Shown: piece by piece, positions 24,726 through 33,211 of the stretch
Layout: every line of letters starts with the position of its first letter
Numbering within the stretch: position 1 is the stretch's first letter
Origin: CAYGBW01 sp964348185
GTDB lineage: Bacteria; Desulfobacterota; BSN033; WVXP01
DNA: 34,001 nucleotides
Direction of reading: 5' to 3'
NCBI GenBank assembly: GCA_964348185.1
Contig: CAYGBW010000128.1
Span: 1-34,001, forward strand
Program-made: the position numbers and the translations under genes
Notes under the pieces: model-generated
The model's input: only the letters and a program-made list of their open reading frames with translations
The model's database searches: none
What the model was told of the DNA's origin: nothing

Positions 24726-24947
24726 TCATTCGCGGGTCCCCCTCAAAATCGTTGGACGCATGTGGGGCGGGAAGATAACGTCAATGGCGTCCACCGGGCA
24801 GTCCATCATGCAGGCCCCGCAGTACCAGCATTCGCTCTCACGAACTGGCGTGGGATACGCTTCACCCATCTCGTAAACATCCTCAGGACAGATGTCCGCA
24901 CAGATGCCGCAACCATTGCAGAGGTCATGGTCTACCTTTATTCCCAT
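24726..24947 (-). CDS. dicluster 4Fe-4S ferredoxin (AprB-like)
   Basis: Electron carrier of 73 residues with two complete cluster motifs, CNGCGICADICP and CWYCGACMMDCP, each C-x2-C-x2-C-x3-C-P. The start MGIKVDHDLC at 24947 follows TAGGAGGAC. The frame is open further upstream, but that part is not ferredoxin-like. It is the first gene of the eight-gene run and lies 30 bases before the flavoprotein gene, so the two are likely partners. It probably passes electrons to or from the flavoprotein and perhaps to the RdhA homologue. Confidence 0.93.
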   Translation of the reverse strand: MGIKVDHDLCNGCGICADICPEDVYEMGEAYPTPVRESECWYCGACMMDCPVDAIDVIFPPHMRPTILRGTRE

Positions 24948-25135
24948 CCCTGTCCTCCTATCCTGTTTTTGCTTCCTCTGCCTCTCCGCCTTGGAATCCT
25001 GAGAGATCGGGCTTTCAGGAAAAAAGAAGCACCCACACGCACTTTGCATCCTAACAACGGACTCAGTCAAGAATCAAGCCCCTGGAGTCTCCGGATAGAA
25101 GGAGCCCTCACCCCTCTCCTGACCAAGGGCAGACT

Positions 25136-25165
25136 CGCATACCACGATGCCGTATGGATTGTCAA
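25136..25165 (-). promoter_or_regulatory. possible promoter of the importer/RdhA operon
   Basis: On the - strand a perfect TTGACA (25165-25160), an 18-base spacer and TATGCG (25141-25136), about 190 bases upstream of the ferredoxin start. The -10 box is weak. No cobalamin riboswitch or other known leader element was recognised here. Confidence 0.4.
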
Positions 25166-25255
25166 GAAATGGGCTACCGGAATTTCTGGACTTTTCGGCT
25201 TTCCCTTGCCACCCTGTTGCTCAAATCCATTTGAGGTGTCGACCAAGTAATTTCC

Positions 25256-25445
25256 AATGTCAAAATCCAAATGTCAACCGAAACCCCAATGACAAATATC
25301 AAAATGTTAAAATAGATTTGAGAATTAGATAGTTACGCACTCAGAGTAACCCACAATTCAACCACTCAATCAGCCAATCATTCCCTATTTGTCATTTGAG
25401 GTTTGGCATTCATTTGAACTTTGAGCTTTGTCATTTGTCATTATG
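25256..25445. repeat. AT-rich dispersed repeat with inverted halves
   Basis: The left half (AATGTCAAAATCCAAATGTC, CAATGACAAATATC) is mirrored by the right half (ATTTGTCATTTGAGG, TTGTCATTTGTCATTATGG). It is a MITE-like or hairpin-forming intergenic element, much richer in A and T than the surrounding genes. The gap 24948-25886 also contains an open frame at 25457-25687 that I cannot recognise and do not call a gene. Confidence 0.55.
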
Positions 25446-25886
25446 GTCCCTAGGTTGTGTCTATTAGCTTTGGCCAATTCCGTACTGGTTTTCTGAGGAA
25501 ACTCGAGATGGGCTATCCCCAGGGTCCGAGTTTCACTTCTCCCGATTTTCAAGACAAGTTGAAGAGAGCGCTGAAACGGTCACCATGGGATCCCATCCAA
25601 GTCACTGATGAGTCGCCTCTCCTTTTATATGCAGTTCAGCAGAGATGTCAACAGAAAAGAATCCATTCCCTTTTGGGACGACTCTAAGGCCTCAAAAACC
25701 CAAAGTTAGGGGGCAGCAGTCAGATTGGGTCAAAGGAATCTCGATAGGGATTAATACTGGGTTGAGATTTGGGGTATATTAATAGTTAATAGCGCTAGAT
25801 TCATGTCGCAGAAGGAAGAAAGGATTCACCGTGTTGACCCGTGTTCGAGGTTCGTTCTGACTCCCAGCGGAAACTGGTGAGCCCAT

Positions 25887-27377
25887 ATGACTCCTCCCTT
25901 TCTTTCCAAATCTAGATTTCTCGCTGGTCTGCAGTGCCCTCTCCGACTGTGGTATATGTGTTATGAGCCGGATTTGGCCTCGCCCCCTTCACCCAGTCAA
26001 AAGGCCTTGTTTGAGGCGAGTCGAAAGGTGGGGGAGCTTGCCAGGCAACGGTATCCAGACGGGATCCTGATCGGAGAGGATTACCTTCACCCCGAGGAGG
26101 CGATTCGATCCACCGATGGAGGGCTGAGAGATTCAAGCATACCTGCGCTCTATGAGGCGGCCTTCACGTTCGACGACGTCCGAATCCGGACAGACGTTCT
26201 GGAAAGGTTGCCGAACGGCGCGTGGAACCTCATCGAGGTTAAATCCGGATTGTCGGTGAAGGACTTGAACGTCTACGACGTGGCAATCCAGCACTACGTC
26301 CTGGCCGGCCTGGGTCTTAGAATCGGACAGGCCGGGATCCTTCACATCAACCGGGAATACCTCTATGACGGTGGGAAGCTGGATCTGGACGCCCTGTTCA
26401 CGTTCACGGACCTCAAGGAGCGCCTCGTTGAGATGCACGGCGATATTGCCGCAAAAGTGCGGGATCTCAAAGCTATACTGGGGCAGGTGACACCCCCGAA
26501 CACTGACCCCTCCCGGCACTGCTGTAAACCCTTTGAGTGCGCATTCTTCGATCACTGTCGGAAGGAGATGCCCGAACACTGGGTTCTCGAGCTTTCAGGC
26601 ATACCGCAGGAACGCCTTGACGAGCTGTCTGCAATGGGGATTCTTGACATCCGGGATATCCCTGAATCCGCGGAGCTCTCACCTCTGCAGGCCCGAGTAA
26701 GGGAGTGTGTCATCAGCAATGGCGAATATGTGGGGGCCGATCTCGGATCGACCCTCAGTGGGTACGAATACCCGATCCATTTTCTCGACTTCGAGACCGT
26801 TGCGCCCGCCATTCCCCGACACGCGAACACCCATCCCTATCAGATTCTGCCCTTTCAATGGTCGGACCACGTTCTGTTTCAAGATGGCAGCCTCACCCAC
26901 CGGGGCTATCTCTGTGACGAGGACGAGGACCCCAGAGAGGGCGTGGCGAAGACCCTTTTGGAGGCCCTGGGAGACAGGGGAAGTATCTGCACCTATTCCA
27001 GTTTTGAAAACCAGGTGATCTCCCTCCTGGCGGATCATTTGGCCCACCATCGGGATCGCCTACAGGCCTTGCTGAGCCGATGCCGGGATCTCCACGATGC
27101 CATTCGCAAAGGCTACTACCATCCAGAATTCCATGGGTCCTTTTCCATAAAGGACGTCCTTTGTGCCTTGGTTCCCGAGTTACCCTACAAGAACCTCCCC
27201 ATCCAGGAGGGATCCCAGGCCGGCTTTGAGTATCTCCGCATGATCGATCCAGGGACGCCTGCTGAAGAGAGAGGAACAATCCGAAAGGCTCTCTGGAGAT
27301 ACTGTGCGCACGATACCCTTGCCATGGTGAGAATTCGAGAGGAACTTCTCAAACGATCCCAGGGGCGGTTGGCATGA
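25887..27377 (+). CDS. DUF2779 protein: Cas4/RecB-like nuclease joined to an RNase-H-fold exonuclease-like domain
   Basis: A 496-residue protein. Residues 1 to about 230 look like a PD-(D/E)XK nuclease of the Cas4/RecB type: DVRIRTDVLERLPNGAWNLIEVKSG gives the D...E-x-K core, and a terminal Cys cluster HCCKPFECAFFDHC resembles the Fe-S cluster ligands of that group. Residues from about 290 show a second fold, starting HFLDFETV (D-x-E of a DEDD exonuclease), ICTYSSFENQVI, and ending CAHDTLAMVRI. This two-part layout is what I recall for DUF2779 (pfam family DUF2779). No CRISPR or defence neighbours are present. The ATG at 25887 lacks a strong ribosome-binding site. Confidence 0.82.
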   Translation: MTPPFLSKSRFLAGLQCPLRLWYMCYEPDLASPPSPSQKALFEASRKVGELARQRYPDGILIGEDYLHPEEAIRSTDGGLRDSSIPALYEAAFTFDDVRIRTDVLERLPNGAWNLIEVKSGLSVKDLNVYDVAIQHYVLAGLGLRIGQAGILHINREYLYDGGKLDLDALFTFTDLKERLVEMHGDIAAKVRDLKAILGQVTPPNTDPSRHCCKPFECAFFDHCRKEMPEHWVLELSGIPQERLDELSAMGILDIRDIPESAELSPLQARVRECVISNGEYVGADLGSTLSGYEYPIHFLDFETVAPAIPRHANTHPYQILPFQWSDHVLFQDGSLTHRGYLCDEDEDPREGVAKTLLEALGDRGSICTYSSFENQVISLLADHLAHHRDRLQALLSRCRDLHDAIRKGYYHPEFHGSFSIKDVLCALVPELPYKNLPIQEGSQAGFEYLRMIDPGTPAEERGTIRKALWRYCAHDTLAMVRIREELLKRSQGRLA

Positions 27378-27743
27378 GGGCTGACCCAAGAAGCCAATTC
27401 ATTGATGGTACATTGAATATCGAATACCCGCCTGCCATGCAAAGCGCATAGGGATGCAATAATAATTGCGCTACTAGCATCGATATCTAGGTGCTATCGC
27501 GAATCTGCCCACAGGCATCGCGGGCAGGTCGAACGAGGAATTTCGAATCTCGAAACAAATTCAACATTCAGATTTATGAATGACCGAAACAAGGGGTATC
27601 AGAATCGTTACCAATTTCGGATTTTGGTCATTCGGATTTGTTTCGGCCTGCGACGAGACCTGTCGGCGAGCTCAGGTCGAGCCGCTCAGTCGAGTCGCCG
27701 AGTCGATTTCGATATTCGGATTTGCTTGCGGCCGGAGGCCGCA
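27378..27743. repeat. intergenic repeat-rich spacer
   Basis: No gene is seen. It contains dispersed-repeat text (GGAATTTCGAATCTCGAAAC, CCAATTTCGGATTTTGGTCATTCGG), the hairpin CTGCCC...GGGCAG near 27507-27530, and the perfect palindromic hairpin GCGGCC-GGA-GGCCGC near 27729-27743, which could end transcription of the convergent TPR gene. Confidence 0.5.
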
Positions 27744-29015
27744 TTAGGAATCGGGTCTTCTCAGCGGAGGCGGGAGAGAGACGTTGCTCTTGGCCTTGAT
27801 CTCTTCGAGCTGTCCCTTCAGCATGTCGATCTGATCTCGGGCCAAGTTGTCAAGTTTCTGGGCTTGGTGAATCAGGCGAGCCGATTCTTGAAAGAGGCCT
27901 TTTCGAAAATAGCATTTCGCAAGCATCACCCGACTCTCCAAGGGCTTTATCTCCTGTTCAAGGGCTTTGGTAAACTCTTCAGTCGCTTTATCGATTAGAT
28001 CCATCTCATAGTAGGCTATTCCGAGATTGTAGTGGAGATCGATGTCCTCTTCATCCGGCATTTCCAGCGGGGGTGCATGGGTATTGAGGGTCGAGGACTG
28101 CTCGCCCGGGGTGACTTGCTGAAAGGCCGGAGAACTCTCCAACCCGCCTCCCTCGCCCTGATCCTGAGGGGTCTCGGAAAGCAAGGAATCATCTGGAGAC
28201 GCGATCGTCTCCTGGGCGGCCAGCATGGCTTCAAGGACGTCATCCACCTGAATGTCGTCGAGGTCGATGCGTAGATCTTCTCGCGGATGGAAAGACTCCA
28301 TGTCCGACGTGAGTTGCCCTTTATCAAGAGGATCTCGGACTCTCTTTTCGTCCAGAACTCTGTCCGGGGAAGAGAAAGGAGGAGGCAGGGACTCGAGAGG
28401 CTCCCGCTCTATATCCTCCCGACTGGCCTTTTTTGAACCCACCAAGGGTGAACGCTCTGGTGGAGGGGTTCTAGGATCTGAGAAGGGTTCCTCAGGGCCT
28501 TCATCCGACACCATTTGGGATATCCCCTCCTTGTAGGGTTCGTCCAGAAGTATCCCAACGGGAACTGGCGCGGATGTATCCTGATCAGGAGTCACTCCCC
28601 TATCCCGATCAGCCCTCCTCTCTCGCCTGTCCCGAGGCTTCACGTCTGACGCTCCTTTGGTTTCCTCGTCTTGAGGCTCCGGCTGAAAAACCTTTTCGTA
28701 AGCCTCTCTCGTCCTTATGAGGAGTGTCTCGGCCTCCTCCAGGGAAACCAGCGACTTCTGGTTCAGAGAGAATCCATCTAGGCTCAGGATTTTCTGGTAG
28801 ATGGAGATAGCCTCGAGATGGAAGTCCGCAGCGCTCAGGTATTTCGCCGCGGTCAGATAGGCCTTAATCGCTGATGCTTGATCACCCGCCTGCAAATAGA
28901 GATCCGCCAGCCTCAACCGCGTCTCCGTATCGGCTGGTTTCTTTTCGAGAAGGCCAAGGAGGCTGTTGATCTCCTTGAAGACCTTGTTTTCCTTTTTGAA
29001 ACCGTTTCTCTTCAT
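27744..29015 (-). CDS. TPR protein with long disordered acidic linker
   Basis: About 423 residues from the ATG at 29015 (MKRNGFKKENKVFKEINSLL). Residues 15-120 form TPR-like helices (TETRLRLADLYLQAGDQASAIKAYLTAA, then a second unit). A region of about 200 residues follows that is rich in Pro, Asp, Glu, Ser and Arg with no fold signature. Then come C-terminal TPR units (IDLHYNLGIAYYEMDLIDKATEEFTKAL and SRVMLAKCYFRKGLFQESARL). Cytoplasmic, no signal peptide. The arrangement resembles FimV- or PilF-like scaffolds, but no pilus gene is nearby. The start is uncertain because no good ribosome-binding site precedes it, and the frame is open to 29150. Confidence 0.78.
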   Translation of the reverse strand: MKRNGFKKENKVFKEINSLLGLLEKKPADTETRLRLADLYLQAGDQASAIKAYLTAAKYLSAADFHLEAISIYQKILSLDGFSLNQKSLVSLEEAETLLIRTREAYEKVFQPEPQDEETKGASDVKPRDRRERRADRDRGVTPDQDTSAPVPVGILLDEPYKEGISQMVSDEGPEEPFSDPRTPPPERSPLVGSKKASREDIEREPLESLPPPFSSPDRVLDEKRVRDPLDKGQLTSDMESFHPREDLRIDLDDIQVDDVLEAMLAAQETIASPDDSLLSETPQDQGEGGGLESSPAFQQVTPGEQSSTLNTHAPPLEMPDEEDIDLHYNLGIAYYEMDLIDKATEEFTKALEQEIKPLESRVMLAKCYFRKGLFQESARLIHQAQKLDNLARDQIDMLKGQLEEIKAKSNVSLPPPLRRPDS

Positions 29016-29133
29016 GCCCCAGTCGAGGATAGATGCGCCTATGCACAAGGGGAATTGCCGACAAGGACGATTATGCACAAAGCGTGCCGAACTCGAAAAC
29101 GGATCGGGATCAAACCGTCTACAATCTTCCCCA

Positions 29134-29201
29134 TTTAACCAATTAACCAAATTGACTGAATTGACCAGTTAACCAAATTAACCAAGTCGACCCGTTGACC
29201 G
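29134..29201. repeat. degenerate tandem repeat of TTAACCAA-type units
   Basis: Successive units such as AACCAATTAACCAAATTGACTGAATTGACCAGTTAACCAA, each about 8-9 bases with mutations. It occupies the gap between the divergent TPR and molybdenum-enzyme genes. Similar text (CTAACCAATTGACTTAATT) recurs at 33838-33857. Confidence 0.6.
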
Positions 29202-29202
29202 A

Positions 29203-29230
29203 GCCCCTCTTTTGACCTAAAATGAGGGGC
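29203..29230 (+). promoter_or_regulatory. stem-loop upstream of the molybdopterin oxidoreductase
   Basis: GCCCCTC (29203-29209) pairs with GAGGGGC (29224-29230), and the stem extends inward through TTTT/AAAA with one unpaired T. It lies 40 bases before the chosen start and may be a leader hairpin or a terminator from upstream. It does not match the Moco riboswitch as far as I can see. Confidence 0.4.
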
Positions 29231-29272
29231 ACTCCAGCCGCTTCTGGGCTCCTGATGGGAAGGAGTTCGATG

Positions 29273-31723
29273 ATGTCTGTGAATTCTGCGACCGATCATG
29301 ACGAGACCACGGTCTACACCACGTGCCTCTGCAATTGTGGGAGCACGAGCGAATGCGTTCTTAAAGCCCATGTCAAGCACGGTGTCATTACGGCGGTTGA
29401 GCCAGATGACCGCTACAACACGGGCGTCGGGAGGGAAGATGAGGTTTTGTCAGAGGAGGACCTCATAAGAGCCCGCCTTCAGAGAAGGCCATGCACGAGA
29501 GGCCTTGCCTTCCACAAATACATCTACCGCCCTGACCGGATTCTCTATCCATTGAAGCGGAACGCCAACAGCAAACGGGGGGAAGGAGTATACGTCAGGA
29601 TATCCTGGGATGAGGCCTTGGAGACTGTTGCGGCCAAGATGGAGGAAACCAGGAAAAGGCACGGGCCTTATTCCATCATCACGCCCTATATGCCGAACGA
29701 AACGGCGGCACGCCTCTTCTCATTCTGGGGGGCAGGGGTGGACAGCTGGGGGTGGTGTTCCTTTGATGGAGCCAGAATGATGGCTCACATTGTCGCTGGG
29801 GAGAAAGGCTGGGATTATGCTGGCTATGCATCGGGTTCAGCAGGGGATATGCTGGCGAATGCAAAGCTCATCGTTATTTGGGGGTTTGACCCGGCTGTCG
29901 GATCCTGCGGGCCCGCTTATCAATTTGCATGGTTCCTGAAACTTGCCCGGGAGAGAGGCAAGCGGGTTGTCATCATCGACCCACGGTATACCGTCGCAGC
30001 GGCGGTTCTCGCCGACCAGTGGATACCCATTAAGCCCGGAACGGATAGTGCCATGTTTATGGCGATGGCCTATGTGTTGTTCAAAGCGGATCTTTGGGAT
30101 AGAGAATTCGTGGCCAGGTATGTTGAACCCCGGGGATTCCACAAATGGCGGGACTATGTTCTCGGGAAAGAGGATGGGGTTGAGAAGACCCCCGAATGGG
30201 CAGAGGTTCGGTGTGCGGTCCCTGCTGAGACGATTCGGGCGCTCGCCCGGCTCGTCGGAACGGTCAAGCCGTCGTGGCTCTGGTGTCACTGGGGGGTCAG
30301 CAGGAAGAGCCGGGGGGAACAGGCCGTGAGGGTCTTTGCAGCTCTCCAGGCGATGTTGGGATACTGGGGCACTCCCGGGGCAGGCCCCGTCATCCACATC
30401 GGTCCATACAGGGGGATTCCATTGAGTGTCCCATGGGGGCCGGCTGGAGAATACACCGTTCCCACACTGTATCGAAGTCACTACTGGGCTCAGGCGGTTC
30501 TCCTTCTGGACAGGGTGAAACGTGGCGAACTGAGTATGGGAGACTACGCGAGGATGGTTGGCTGCAGGGCCGACCCTTCCATTTTGAAGGAATTCAATCC
30601 GAGGATGCTTTTCTGGGGTGGTGGAAGCAAACCCCACGCGTCTGACCATCTGGTGACGGCCTGTGACTCGTCAAATGCCCAAGTTCAAGCCATGGAGCGG
30701 ATGGAATTCATCGTGACCATGCACAGCAGAATGACGCCCACTGTCAAATATGCGGACATCATCCTCCCTGCTCAGGATTGGATGTGGGAGGAGAAGAATA
30801 TTACGATGAGCCAATACGGTGGGTTTGAATGTATAAACTACTGCCCAGGGGTTGTGAAACCGCCCGGTGAGGTCAGACCCTGGGCGTGGGTCTATACAAA
30901 ACTCGCTGAAAAACTCGGCATAGACCCGAAGAAGTTCTTTCGGTACTACACCACCGATGAGAATTGGGATCGAGATTGGGAGAGATACCTGCGGGATCGT
31001 TACGAGGGGGTGGCGGAATACTACGGAAAGCGCGACATCGAGGTTCCCTCCTGGGAAGAGTTCACCCGGGGGAAGTTCATCAACTGTGACGAATTGGATG
31101 ACGAGCCTTTCACCGGGTGGGATGAGCAGATCAAAGAAGGCAAACCGTTCAAAACGGAATCCGGCAGGATAGAGCTTTACTCCCGCTATATTGCCAACGG
31201 GACGAACCGGGGTAAAGGCCCCCACTATGATCCCTTTGGCCGTTTGTACGATAATCTGTCCGGTGACTGGGGTGATCTCACCCCCTCTCCAGCGTATCAG
31301 ACAGCGGTTAGAGGGATGGATTCTCCCCTCGTGAAGCGCTACCCCCTGATGCTGCTGTGCCCTCACTCGAGGTATCGGGTTCACTATCTGTTCTGGGATC
31401 ACCCCTGGCTTAAAGACCAGGTTTACAGACATAGAGTTTGGATAAGTACCACAGACGCAAAAGCCAGAGGGATAAAGGACGGAGACCTGGTCCAGGTACA
31501 CAACGACCGGGGGAGGGTGATTATGCCGGCCTATGTGACCTCAAGGATAATGCCAGGCTTGATTGTGATCCGTCACGGAGGGAAGTACATTCCCGATGAA
31601 GCCGGGGTTGACTTTGGGGCATCACCGTCCACTTTACTGGGGGGCGATTTTCAGAGCTGTATCACACCGGCAAAGGCATCGAACCTTGTCCAGGTGGAAA
31701 AGTACGAAGGAGAGGTGGAATGA
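29273..31723 (+). CDS. DmsA-like molybdopterin oxidoreductase (catalytic subunit)
   Basis: Large subunit of the DMSO reductase family, 816 residues from the ATG at 29273 (AAGGAG seven bases upstream; ATG 29270 also possible). The N-terminal Fe-S motif is CLCNCGSTSEC followed by CTRGLAFHKYIYRPDRI. The molybdopterin contacts include LIVIWGFDPAVGSCGP, IDPRYT...DQWIPIKPGTDSA, and the C-terminal domain CPHSRYRVHYLFWDHPWL and GDLVQVHNDRGRV. Similarity to DmsA is clear. The probable metal-ligand position aligns with D165 in CSFDGARM rather than Ser, which would be Asp ligation. There is no Tat leader and no membrane-anchor gene, so the enzyme is probably cytoplasmic. The stop overlaps the next gene (ATGA). 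The substrate is unknown. Confidence 0.9.
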   Translation: MSVNSATDHDETTVYTTCLCNCGSTSECVLKAHVKHGVITAVEPDDRYNTGVGREDEVLSEEDLIRARLQRRPCTRGLAFHKYIYRPDRILYPLKRNANSKRGEGVYVRISWDEALETVAAKMEETRKRHGPYSIITPYMPNETAARLFSFWGAGVDSWGWCSFDGARMMAHIVAGEKGWDYAGYASGSAGDMLANAKLIVIWGFDPAVGSCGPAYQFAWFLKLARERGKRVVIIDPRYTVAAAVLADQWIPIKPGTDSAMFMAMAYVLFKADLWDREFVARYVEPRGFHKWRDYVLGKEDGVEKTPEWAEVRCAVPAETIRALARLVGTVKPSWLWCHWGVSRKSRGEQAVRVFAALQAMLGYWGTPGAGPVIHIGPYRGIPLSVPWGPAGEYTVPTLYRSHYWAQAVLLLDRVKRGELSMGDYARMVGCRADPSILKEFNPRMLFWGGGSKPHASDHLVTACDSSNAQVQAMERMEFIVTMHSRMTPTVKYADIILPAQDWMWEEKNITMSQYGGFECINYCPGVVKPPGEVRPWAWVYTKLAEKLGIDPKKFFRYYTTDENWDRDWERYLRDRYEGVAEYYGKRDIEVPSWEEFTRGKFINCDELDDEPFTGWDEQIKEGKPFKTESGRIELYSRYIANGTNRGKGPHYDPFGRLYDNLSGDWGDLTPSPAYQTAVRGMDSPLVKRYPLMLLCPHSRYRVHYLFWDHPWLKDQVYRHRVWISTTDAKARGIKDGDLVQVHNDRGRVIMPAYVTSRIMPGLIVIRHGGKYIPDEAGVDFGASPSTLLGGDFQSCITPAKASNLVQVEKYEGEVE

Positions 31724-32475
31724 CACAGCACGGGTTCTTTATCGATCAGAGCCGCTGCATCGGCTGCAATGCCTGCACGATTGCCTGTATGCAGTGGCAT
31801 GATATCCCACCGGGTCCGGTCAAGTGGATGCGTGTTTATCAGTGGGAGAAGGGGGGTTTCCCGAATGTGGAGCTCCATATGTTGCCTGTGATGTGCTACC
31901 ACTGTGAAAACCCGGTTTGCGTCAAGGCCTGCAAGGATAAGGCGCTTCACAAGGAGGGGAAGTATGGCGCCGTTCTCGTAAACTCCGATCGATGCCAGGG
32001 GTGCCGAAGATGCTGGCGAGCCTGTCCCTACGGTGCCCCCCAGTACGATGGGGACGAGTTGGGCACGAAAATGTCAAAGTGCACCCTCTGTATCGATCGT
32101 CTAGAGCAAGGACTAAAGCCGATCTGTGTCCTGAGCTGTTCAATGAGAGCTCTTGAGTTTGGGCCGTTCGACGAGTTAATCGGAAGGTACGGTCGTTTGA
32201 GAAGGCTTGAAGGTATGCCCAGGGATTCCGCCACACGACCTGCGGTTGTCTTCAAGCCTTTTGACCCCCCCAAAACCGTTGTGCCCTGGGATTCGACAAG
32301 GGCTCTCGAACTCTGGCAAAAGAGACAGCCAGAATCGGGCGCTCCCCTTCCCGATGTTTTCGAAAGGGTACCTGACGTTGGTGAGGTTCCTGAGGGTATT
32401 GTCGGCAGAGATCGGCTTGTTCTGAAAGCGGGCAGCAGCGAAGCCCTCATGTACTACACCACAGACGACGAGTAG
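31720..32475 (+). CDS. four-cluster Fe-S subunit (DmsB-like)
   Basis: Electron-transfer subunit, 251 residues, with four Cys motifs in the DmsB order: CIGCNACTIAC, CYHCENPVCVKAC, CQGCRRCWRACP and CTLCIDRLEQGLKPICVLSC. It overlaps the catalytic gene by four bases and therefore forms one complex with it. The C-terminal 90 residues are unlike DmsB, are Pro-rich and contain no further Cys pairs. No third subunit follows, as the next gene is convergent. Confidence 0.94.
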   Translation: MTQHGFFIDQSRCIGCNACTIACMQWHDIPPGPVKWMRVYQWEKGGFPNVELHMLPVMCYHCENPVCVKACKDKALHKEGKYGAVLVNSDRCQGCRRCWRACPYGAPQYDGDELGTKMSKCTLCIDRLEQGLKPICVLSCSMRALEFGPFDELIGRYGRLRRLEGMPRDSATRPAVVFKPFDPPKTVVPWDSTRALELWQKRQPESGAPLPDVFERVPDVGEVPEGIVGRDRLVLKAGSSEALMYYTTDDE

Positions 32476-32536
32476 AAGCCTGACATCAGCCTCACCCCGC
32501 CCTTGGCCTTTGCGCTCCGGCCGCTGGCCCCATGCA

Positions 32537-33097
32537 TCAGTCCCTGCGGGTCACCGGGGAAGCTCGATCGAAGAAGTCGAGCCACTCCTGTCTCATCCAG
32601 TCTTGAGGCCCAATGAGCTTCAAAAGAATAACCCCATGCCCGTCTACGATAAAGGTCTCAGGTACTCCAGTGACGCCATAGAGTCTGTAGACCTCTTTAT
32701 GGGGATCGAGAAGCACGGGAAAGGTGAGTCCATACTGGGAGACAAAGGGTTGCAGGCCATCCTCTCCTTCCCGATCGATACTGACTGCAAGCATCTCAAA
32801 CGCTCGACCCTTCAGCCGTCTGTACAGGGATTCCATGGAGGGCATCTCTTGTCGGCAGGGTGGACACCAGGTGGCCCAGAAATTTATGAAAACCACCTTT
32901 CCCCTGTAATCGGCCAGGCGAACGGAATTTCCCTCTAGGGTTGGGAGTGTGAAATCCGGTGCAACATCACCCACCTGGGGCCCTAAGCCCCCCTTTATCT
33001 TGGGACCGAGGCGGCCGCTCATGAAAATAACGAGGAAAAAGCCCGCAGCTACGGCCGCCAGAACCAAGACGGTAAGTCGATCTTTCCAACGCTTCAT
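32537..33097 (-). CDS. TlpA/ResA-like membrane-anchored thioredoxin
   Basis: Thiol-disulfide oxidoreductase facing the periplasm, 186 residues. An N-terminal membrane anchor (LTVLVLAAVAAGFFLVIFMSG) precedes the AhpC/TSA-type fold: GDVAPDFTLPTLEGN, the active site NFWATWCPPCRQEMPSM (C-P-P-C), and the cis-Pro region GVTGVPETFIVDGHG. TlpA/ResA proteins reduce apo-cytochrome c or other exported thiols. It follows the CYCXC selenoprotein gene by about 115 bases on the same strand. No strong ribosome-binding site precedes the ATG. Confidence 0.92.
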   Translation of the reverse strand: MKRWKDRLTVLVLAAVAAGFFLVIFMSGRLGPKIKGGLGPQVGDVAPDFTLPTLEGNSVRLADYRGKVVFINFWATWCPPCRQEMPSMESLYRRLKGRAFEMLAVSIDREGEDGLQPFVSQYGLTFPVLLDPHKEVYRLYGVTGVPETFIVDGHGVILLKLIGPQDWMRQEWLDFFDRASPVTRRD

Positions 33098-33211
33098 AGG
33101 CGAAGCTCGCGTCCTTTATCGGAACGACTGGGAATAGGGGATTTGGTGCCCTTTACAGGCACTCAAACCAGGGTGAGATAACACAAAGGTAAGGCAAAGC
33201 CCTGTGTGAGT

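Noticed and set aside
24126..25250. 374-codon + strand frame across the flavoprotein and ferredoxin genes
   Set aside because: It is antisense to two proteins with clear motifs, shows no family signature, and has no sensible start context.
24948..25250. Cobalamin riboswitch upstream of the RdhA operon
   Set aside because: Looked for because RdhA needs corrinoid, but no B12-box-like GCCACTG or matching fold was seen on the - strand.
25457..25687. 76-codon + strand open frame in the spacer before the DUF2779 gene
   Set aside because: No recognisable family, no ribosome-binding site and embedded in repeat-rich DNA. It could be a gene remnant but cannot be supported.
29837..30649. 270-codon - strand frame inside the molybdopterin oxidoreductase
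   Set aside because: Antisense shadow of a strongly conserved gene; no motif recognisable.
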